Shown here: positions 39,521-44,622 of the stretch, one piece after another | How positions within the stretch are numbered: position 1 is the stretch's first letter | Layout of the letters: each line of letters starts with the position of its first letter | Source: an uncultured Desulfovibrio sp. | GTDB taxonomy: Bacteria; Desulfobacterota; Desulfovibrionia; Desulfovibrionales; Desulfovibrionaceae | DNA: 44,622 nucleotides | Assembly (NCBI GenBank): GCA_934546745.1 | Contig: CAKTDV010000023.1 | Coordinates: 1-44,622, forward strand | Direction of reading: 5' to 3' | Notes under the pieces: model-generated | What the model was told of the DNA's origin: nothing | Databases searched by the model: none | The model's input: only the letters and a program-made list of their open reading frames with translations | Translations under genes and position numbers: made by a program

Positions 39521-40834
39521 ATGAACAGCGTTGCCTTTTCTTCCTGCGCCGGTATTCTGCGCCATCTTGAGGGGCGCGGCTTCTTCCACATGGATCTGTC
39601 CCTGGATCGTATGGAGGCCGCGCTGCGTGGCCTGGGGCTGACGCGCCCCCCCTTTCTGGTGGCGCAGGTGCTGGGTACCAATGGCAAGGGATCCACATCC
39701 GCCTTTCTTTCCTCGCTGGCCCGCGCGCACGGGCACAGGGTCGGCTTGTACACCTCGCCCCATTTCCTTCTGCCGGAGGAACGGATACGCATCGACGGGC
39801 GGCCGCTGCCCTGCGCCTCGTGGGTGGATGCCGCCAACGAGGTTGTCCGCCACGGCCCGGATCTGACGTATTTTGAGTTTCTGACGGTGCTGGCCGTAGC
39901 GCTGTTTGCGCGGGCGGGCGTCTCTCTGGCGGTTATGGAAGCCGGGCTAGGCGGCCGGTACGATGCGACGACGGCCCTTGCGGCCGATGTGCTGGCCTAT
40001 GCGCCCATTGCCAAGGATCACGCGGCCGTTCTGGGGCCGACGCTGCGCCGCATCGCGGCGGACAAAGCCGCGGCCATCCGTTCGGCCGCGCCCGTGTTCA
40101 GCGCGCCGCAATTCCCTGACGCCGGGGAAGAACTCCGCGCCGCCGCGCAACGGCGGAAGGCGCCGCTGACGTTTGTCCCGCCGCTGGAGGGCGACGCGCC
40201 GCTGGGGCTTGCGGGGGCGCATCAGCGCGTCAACGCCGGGCTGGCGCTGGCCGTGTGGAAAGAGCTTGCGCCGCGTCTCGGTTCCCCGTGCGGCGACGCC
40301 GCCGCCCAGGCGCGCGGCCTCGCGTCGGCCTTTGTTCCCGGGCGTCTCCAGTGGGCGGAAGGAGCCCGTATGCCCGGCGACGGCCTCCCTCTGCCACCGC
40401 TGCTGCTCGACGGCGCGCACAACGCGCACGGCGTGCGGTCGCTGGTGGGCCACCTGCGGGAGCGCGGCCTGCGCCCTCGCGCGGTGATCTATTCCTGCCT
40501 TGGCGACAAGGAATGGCGGCCCGCCGTGGCCCTGCTGCGCAGGCAGGTGGAGGACGCGCCGTTTCTCGTGCCCGGTCTCCACAACGGGCGCGCCGCCAGC
40601 GCCGGGGAGGTGGCCCGTTTCCTCAACGGCTGCGCGCCCGGCACGGCCTCCGTTGTGGACGGCGTGCCGGACGCCCTCCGCCGTGCCGCCGCCGTGCCGC
40701 CGTCCCACGCCGCCGGGCCCGCGCGGGATCCCGTCCTGATCTGCGGGTCGCTGTATCTTCTGTCCGAAGTCTATGCCTGTCTGCCCTGCCTGCTGGACGG
40801 CGGCACGGCAGGGGAGGCCGTTCCCCGGAGATAG
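39521..40834 (+). CDS. folC: Bifunctional folylpolyglutamate/dihydrofolate synthase
   Basis: Adds glutamate to dihydropteroate and to folates in the cytosol. The 437-residue Mur-ligase-like enzyme has P-loop VLGTNGKGST (about residues 49-58), LYTSPHFLLPEERIRI, the metal/carbamate region MEAGLGGRYDATTA, a lysine region IAKDHAAVLGPTLRRIAADKAA, LLLDGAHNAHG in the C-terminal domain, and a terminal CGSLYLLSE. All hallmarks of FolC are present. The start at 39521 retains the helix ILRHLEGRGFFHMDLSLDR that corresponds to the E. coli N-terminus. The gene appears to lack a leader. selA follows after 45 nt. Confidence 0.95.
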   Translation: MNSVAFSSCAGILRHLEGRGFFHMDLSLDRMEAALRGLGLTRPPFLVAQVLGTNGKGSTSAFLSSLARAHGHRVGLYTSPHFLLPEERIRIDGRPLPCASWVDAANEVVRHGPDLTYFEFLTVLAVALFARAGVSLAVMEAGLGGRYDATTALAADVLAYAPIAKDHAAVLGPTLRRIAADKAAAIRSAAPVFSAPQFPDAGEELRAAAQRRKAPLTFVPPLEGDAPLGLAGAHQRVNAGLALAVWKELAPRLGSPCGDAAAQARGLASAFVPGRLQWAEGARMPGDGLPLPPLLLDGAHNAHGVRSLVGHLRERGLRPRAVIYSCLGDKEWRPAVALLRRQVEDAPFLVPGLHNGRAASAGEVARFLNGCAPGTASVVDGVPDALRRAAAVPPSHAAGPARDPVLICGSLYLLSEVYACLPCLLDGGTAGEAVPRR

Positions 40835-40879
40835 CGTCATGTGCCGCGATGCGGAAAACCCTGGTCAGGAGGTGAGCCT

Positions 40880-42301
40880 ATGAAAGCGGACAGAGAACCC
40901 CTTTTTCGGGCCTTGCCCGCGATGGACGCCGCGCTGGCGGCGGCCGTCGGGGAGGATGCCCTGCTGGAGGCCGCGCCGCGTCCGCTGCTGCGGGATGCGC
41001 TGACGGCCTTCTGGGATGCCGTGCGGCGGGATATCCGGGAAGGGCGCGTCCACAGCGTGGACGAGGTGACGCTGGAAGCCTGCCTGCCGCGTATGCTGGC
41101 CTGCGCCCGGTCGGCGGTCGCGCCGCGCCTGCGGCGGGTGATCAATGCGACGGGCGTCGTGATCCATACCAATATGGGCCGTTCGGTGCTGGCGGAAGAG
41201 GCCGTCGGGGCGCTGCTGACGGCGGCCGGAGGCTATTGCAGTCTGGAGCTGGATTTGCGGACGGGCGGACGCGGAAGCCGCCACAGCCTGTGCGAACCGC
41301 TGCTTTGCCGCCTGACCGGCGCGGAAGCGGCGCTGGTGGTGAACAACAACGCCGCCGCCGTGCTGCTGCTGCTGGACACCTTCTGCAAGGGGGGCGAGGT
41401 TGCCGTCTCGCGCGGCGAACTGGTGGAAATCGGCGGCGGTTTCCGCATCCCCGAGGTCATGGCACGGAGCGGCGCGGTCCTGCGGGAGGTCGGCACGACA
41501 AACCGCACGCATGTGCGGGACTACGAACGGGCCATCGGCGAGCAGACGCGCGCGCTCATGCGTGTGCATACCTCCAACTACCGCATCGTGGGCTTTCATG
41601 CGGCGGTCGCGCCGGAAGAGCTGGTGGCGCTGGGGCGGCGGCACGGCGTGCCGGTGTTCGAGGATGTGGGCAGCGGCAGCCTGACGGATTTCAGCGCCGT
41701 GGGCCTGCCCAACGAACCGACGGTACAGGGCCTGATCGCCGCCGGGCTGGACGTGGTGGCCTTTTCCGGCGACAAGGTGCTGGGCGGCCCGCAGGCGGGC
41801 ATTCTTGCCGGCCGCGCGGACATGATCGCCCGCATGAGGGAAAATCCGCTCACCCGCGCCCTGCGGTGCGACAAGTTTTCCCTGGCCGCGCTGGAGGCGA
41901 CGTTGCGCCTGTATGGCGATCCGGATCTGGCGCGGCGGCGCATTCCGACCCTGCGTATGCTGTGCATGGGGCCGGAGGCGCTGGCCCGGGCCGCCCGCGC
42001 CCTGGCACACCGTCTGCGCCGGGCCCTTGGCGCGGTGTGCGCCGTGCGTGTGCGTCCGGACGTGTCCCGCGTGGGCGGCGGCGCGTTTCCTGAGTGCGAT
42101 CTGCCCACCTCGCTGGTGTGTCTGACGCCGGGGGAAGACGCGCCCCTGAGCGCCGCCGGTCTCCGTCAGGCCCTGCTCGCCACGTCGCCGCCGCTGATCG
42201 GCCGCCTTGAGGGCGGCGCGTTCTGCCTTGATCCCCGAACCCTGTTGCCGCGCGATGGCGCGGACATCGCCGCCCTGCTGTCCGCGCTGCTGCGTCCCTG
42301 A
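40880..42301 (+). CDS. selA: L-seryl-tRNA(Sec) selenium transferase
   Basis: Converts Ser-tRNA(Sec) to Sec-tRNA(Sec) using selenophosphate and PLP, so the organism makes selenoproteins. The 473-residue protein carries RVINATGVVIHTNMGRS (87-102), GGRGSRH, VVNNNAAAVLL, the GELVEIGGGFRIPEVM segment, EVGTTNRTH and the PLP lysine K299 in FSGDKVLGGPQAG. AGGAGGTG lies 7 nt before the ATG. selB and selD are not adjacent in this window. Located after folC and probably cotranscribed. Confidence 0.96.
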   Translation: MKADREPLFRALPAMDAALAAAVGEDALLEAAPRPLLRDALTAFWDAVRRDIREGRVHSVDEVTLEACLPRMLACARSAVAPRLRRVINATGVVIHTNMGRSVLAEEAVGALLTAAGGYCSLELDLRTGGRGSRHSLCEPLLCRLTGAEAALVVNNNAAAVLLLLDTFCKGGEVAVSRGELVEIGGGFRIPEVMARSGAVLREVGTTNRTHVRDYERAIGEQTRALMRVHTSNYRIVGFHAAVAPEELVALGRRHGVPVFEDVGSGSLTDFSAVGLPNEPTVQGLIAAGLDVVAFSGDKVLGGPQAGILAGRADMIARMRENPLTRALRCDKFSLAALEATLRLYGDPDLARRRIPTLRMLCMGPEALARAARALAHRLRRALGAVCAVRVRPDVSRVGGGAFPECDLPTSLVCLTPGEDAPLSAAGLRQALLATSPPLIGRLEGGAFCLDPRTLLPRDGADIAALLSALLRP

Positions 42302-42438
42302 GCGGAGTGCGTCGCGCCGGGGGAATGCCGGGGAGGGCCGTAGAGGGCCGGGGATGGCGTGTTCCCCGGCGGTGGCGGCCCTGTGCCGTGGCGTGTTCCC
42401 TGTGCGGCCGCGTTCCGAAAAAAGAAGGATTGTTCCCT

Positions 42439-43839
42439 ATGAGTACGAAAACGTCTTCTCTGGTCTATGAGCCTGTCAGCGCCTGGGATGCCTACGCGAC
42501 GCCAACCCGCCGCCGGCAGGTTGGCGCGCTGGCGCGGCGCTATGTCGATTTCCTGTCCGCCTGCAAGACGGAGCGGGAGACCATCGCCTATGTGCGGGAG
42601 CGGCTGGCCGAAGCGGGCTTCGGTGAGGATTTCCGCAAGGCGTCCGTCATGCGTTCCCTGCGGGGGAAATGTCTTTTTGCCGCGCGGAAGGGGCGGAGCA
42701 CGCTGGCTTCCGGCGTGCGCCTCATCGCCGCCCATGCCGACAGCCCGCGCCTTGACCTCAAACAGCGCCCCCTTGTGGAACAGGCGGAGGTGGTGCAGGG
42801 CAAGACGCACTATTACGGCGGCATCCGCAAATATCAGTGGCTGGCCCGTCCGCTGGCCCTGCACGGCGTCGCCGTTCTTGAAAACGGCACGTCCGTGCCT
42901 GTCCGCATCGGCGAAAAGCCCGACGAGCCCGTGTTCACCATTGCCGATCTCCTGCCCCATCTGGCGCAGAAACAGTCCGGACAGAAGGTGAGCGAGGCCT
43001 TTGAGGGGGAAAAGCTCAATGTCATTCTCGGCCACAGCCCGGCGGCCGCCGCCGCGTCTTCCAGAAAGGCCGCCGCCAGTGACGATCCCCTCAAGGCCCA
43101 TGTGCTTCAGGCGCTTCATGAGCGGTACGGCATCCGGGAAGAGGATCTGATCACCGCTGAGATACAGGCCGTGCCCGCCGGGCCAGCCCGCTTTGTCGGC
43201 CTCGACAGCGGGCTGATCGGCGGCTACGGGCAGGACGACCGCATCTGCGTCTTTGCCGCGCTGGAAGCCCTGACGTCGGCCCGCGCCACCGCCAGCGGCC
43301 AGACAATGGCCGTCGTCTTCTGGGACAAGGAGGAAATCGGTTCCGACGGCGCCACCGGCGCGTCCTCCCGTTTCCTTCAGTACTGCGTGGAAGACATGGT
43401 GCGCGCATGGGCCCCGGCCATCCCCGCGTCGCGGGTCTTTCTGCGGACAAAGGCCCTCTCCGCCGACGTGACGGCCGCCCTTGATCCGGATTTCCCCGAA
43501 GTCCATGAAAAACAGAATGCCGCCCGGCTGGGGTACGGGCCCTGCTTCGCCAAGTTCACCGGTTCGCGCGGCAAATATGGCGCCAGCGAGGCCGACGCCG
43601 AATTTTTCGCGGAGCTGCGCGGTCTGTGCAACAAAAGGAAGATTCCGTGGCAGGTTGCCGAACTCGGCAAGGTCGACACGGGCGGCGGCGGCACCGTGGC
43701 GCTGTTCCTTGCGGCCTACGGCATGGAGGTCATTGACTTCGGCCCCGCGCTGCTCTCCATGCACAGCCCCTTTGAGCTTGCCAGCGCCGTGGATCTCTGC
43801 GCCACCGTCGACGCCTACCGCGCCTTTCTGGAAGGATGA
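42439..43839 (+). CDS. M18-family metallo-aminopeptidase
   Basis: A 466-residue zinc aminopeptidase of the ApeA/aspartyl-aminopeptidase family, removing N-terminal residues from peptides in the cytosol. Zinc ligands and catalytic groups can be placed: AAHADSPRLDLK (His, catalytic Asp), DSGLIGGYGQDDR (bridging Asp), VVFWDKEEIGSDG (Glu pair), SADVTAALDPDFPE (Asp) and SMHSPFELAS (His) near the C-terminus. Residue preference for acidic N-termini is family-based. AAGGA precedes ATG 42439; the 137-bp gap from selA contains a repeated GGCGTGTTCCC and no gene. A strong terminator follows. Confidence 0.93.
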   Translation: MSTKTSSLVYEPVSAWDAYATPTRRRQVGALARRYVDFLSACKTERETIAYVRERLAEAGFGEDFRKASVMRSLRGKCLFAARKGRSTLASGVRLIAAHADSPRLDLKQRPLVEQAEVVQGKTHYYGGIRKYQWLARPLALHGVAVLENGTSVPVRIGEKPDEPVFTIADLLPHLAQKQSGQKVSEAFEGEKLNVILGHSPAAAAASSRKAAASDDPLKAHVLQALHERYGIREEDLITAEIQAVPAGPARFVGLDSGLIGGYGQDDRICVFAALEALTSARATASGQTMAVVFWDKEEIGSDGATGASSRFLQYCVEDMVRAWAPAIPASRVFLRTKALSADVTAALDPDFPEVHEKQNAARLGYGPCFAKFTGSRGKYGASEADAEFFAELRGLCNKRKIPWQVAELGKVDTGGGGTVALFLAAYGMEVIDFGPALLSMHSPFELASAVDLCATVDAYRAFLEG

Positions 43840-43872
43840 CAGGCCCCTGACGGAGGAGGCCGACGAGGCCGA

Positions 43873-43912
43873 CGCCGTGGGATGGAAAACCATCCCGCGG
43901 CGTTTTTTTTTT
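43873..43912 (+). terminator. Rho-independent terminator after the M18 gene
   Basis: CGCCGTGGGATGG (43873-43885) pairs with CCATCCCGCGGCG (43890-43902) around AAAA, followed by ten T. Confidence 0.92.
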
Positions 43913-43942
43913 GACGGCTTCACGCCCCGACGGCTTCACGCC
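43913..43942. repeat. Short direct repeat, period 16
   Basis: GACGGCTTCACGCC occurs at 43913-43926 and 43929-43942, directly after the terminator T run. No gene is affected. Confidence 0.75.
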
Positions 43943-43990
43943 ACGGGGAAGGCGGCGGAACAGCGCGCCAGAACAGGGCGCCGGGCGCGG

Positions 43991-44314
43991 TCACCGCGTG
44001 GCGACGCGGATGAATTCCAGCATCAGGCGCAGCTTTGGGGCGGGGAGGCGTTTGAGCTCCCGGACAAGGGAGGCGGAAATTTTTGCAGGGTCGTGGAGCG
44101 TGTTCTGGAAATCGAGCAGCTCCACAAGGCTTATCTCAAAGGCCCCGGCCAGCCGCTCAAGGCTGGAAAGCGTGGGGTTGGCCGCCCGGCGTTCTATGTC
44201 CCGGATGAGCGTCAGGGAGATGCCCGTCTGCCGGGCCAGCTCCTCCTGTGAGAGGCCCGCCTGTTTTCTTCTGTTTTTCACATGGGTTGCCAGATCCTCA
44301 ATGACGCTTGACAT
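43991..44314 (-). CDS. XRE-family transcriptional regulator
   Basis: A 107-residue protein with an N-terminal HTH (about residues 8-65): LSQEELARQTGISLTLIRDIERRAANPTLSSLERLAGAFE, a classic lambda-Cro-like fold with recognition helix around SLTLIRDIE. The C-terminal 40 residues (FQNTLHDPAKISASLVRELKRLPAPKLRLMLEFIRV) are helical and could dimerise. AAAGGAG precedes ATG 44314, and the frame upstream of it is not coding. It is divergent from flagellin with 245 nt between starts, so autoregulation or an effect on the flagellin promoter is possible but unproven. Confidence 0.85.
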   Translation of the reverse strand: MSSVIEDLATHVKNRRKQAGLSQEELARQTGISLTLIRDIERRAANPTLSSLERLAGAFEISLVELLDFQNTLHDPAKISASLVRELKRLPAPKLRLMLEFIRVATR

Positions 44315-44451
44315 GGGGCGCTCCTTTCCGGTGTGTAGCAAATCCGGCGGAGGGCGGGCAACGTCAATAAAATGGATGTTTCTGAGGAAAAAATTTCCTT
44401 TGACGGATGTTGTAAAAAATAAAAACAAAAATTTCAATAAGATAGAAAATG

Positions 44452-44467
44452 TGGCATGTTTTTCGCA
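44452..44467 (+). promoter_or_regulatory. Sigma-54 promoter of the flagellin gene
   Basis: TGGCATG-TTTT-TCGCA matches the TGGCACG-N4-TTGCW consensus at all but two positions, keeping the invariant GG (-24) and GC (-12) with correct spacing. Start of transcription should be near 44478, leaving an 80-nt leader. AT-rich DNA upstream may bind an enhancer protein. Confidence 0.75.
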
Positions 44468-44559
44468 AAGAGAGGGCAGGAACGGCAACATCTGTTGACG
44501 CACAGCGCGTCGATCGATGCGCATAACTATCCTTACGCAGTGAGAGAAGGGGAAAAACC

Positions 44560-44622
44560 ATGTCGCTCGTTATCAATCACAACTCCATGTCCGCCAATGT
44601 GGCGCGCAACCTGAATTCGCAC
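44560..44622 (+). CDS. Flagellin, N-terminal 21 residues (cut by window edge)
   Basis: The sequence MSLVINHNSMSANVARNLNSH is the highly conserved D0 start of flagellin (typical pattern: LxINxNxxSxNAxRNL). Flagellin is the exported filament subunit. GAGAAGGGG lies just before the ATG, and a sigma-54 promoter lies 93 nt upstream, as expected for late flagellar genes in many delta-class bacteria. The gene continues beyond the right edge, so paralogue type cannot be given. Confidence 0.9.
   Translation, partial: MSLVINHNSMSANVARNLNSH

Overview
The window looks like a chromosomal segment of a GC-rich sulfate-reducing bacterium of the Desulfovibrionaceae. This is inferred from a Desulfovibrio-type homotrimeric porin, a Desulfovibrio-type adenylate kinase with a metal-binding LID, a two-subunit class I fumarase, SelA, and a flagellin gene behind a sigma-54 promoter. 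No database search was possible, so genus and species stay open.

Bases 1 to about 8460 are accessory DNA built from two unlike pieces, ending at a tRNA-Arg(CCT) gene. The left piece (1 to about 3970, visibly lower GC) is a mobilization module with IncP/IncQ-2 layout: relaxase and TraJ-like gene leftward, an intergenic oriT candidate, and mobC-mobD-mobE rightward. A tyrosine recombinase follows in place of a plasmid replication gene, so it reads as an integrative mobilizable element. Its integrase has an in-frame TGA near the N-terminus. The right piece (about 3985 to 8121, very high GC) is a phage or satellite remnant: a P4/D5-type primase-helicase, a CHC2/Toprim primase, and a terminase fragment cut at both ends. 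Between the two replication genes lies a repeated TAGGGT-motif cluster beside a strongly strand-biased pyrimidine/purine tract, a candidate replication origin.

From 8459 on the DNA is core chromosome. A leftward block carries dapB, ligA, uvrB, aat, clpA, clpS, a CYTH enzyme and radA. It joins NER, ligation and recombination functions to a complete N-degron branch (Aat makes the degron, ClpS reads it, ClpA unfolds). Next come a rightward porin and adk (strong sigma-70 promoter and terminator), then leftward rsh (stringent response), a DUF4198-like exported protein, and a large protein with two degenerate GGDEF-like domains and TPRs. A rightward trio follows (metallo-hydrolase, FMN reductase, ComF), then a leftward lipoprotein, fumarase alpha/beta, a GmhB-like phosphatase and MltA, with a divergent thioesterase.

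The right end holds an EF-G-like GTPase, tRNA-Lys(CTT), a DMT transporter, folC, selA, an M18 aminopeptidase, an XRE regulator and the first 21 codons of flagellin. Several regulatory sites can be read directly: sigma-70 promoters for both tRNAs and adk, rho-independent terminators, a sigma-54 promoter for flagellin, and two promoters whose -10 box sits 6-7 nt before the ATG, predicting leaderless mRNAs for folC and the GGDEF/TPR gene.
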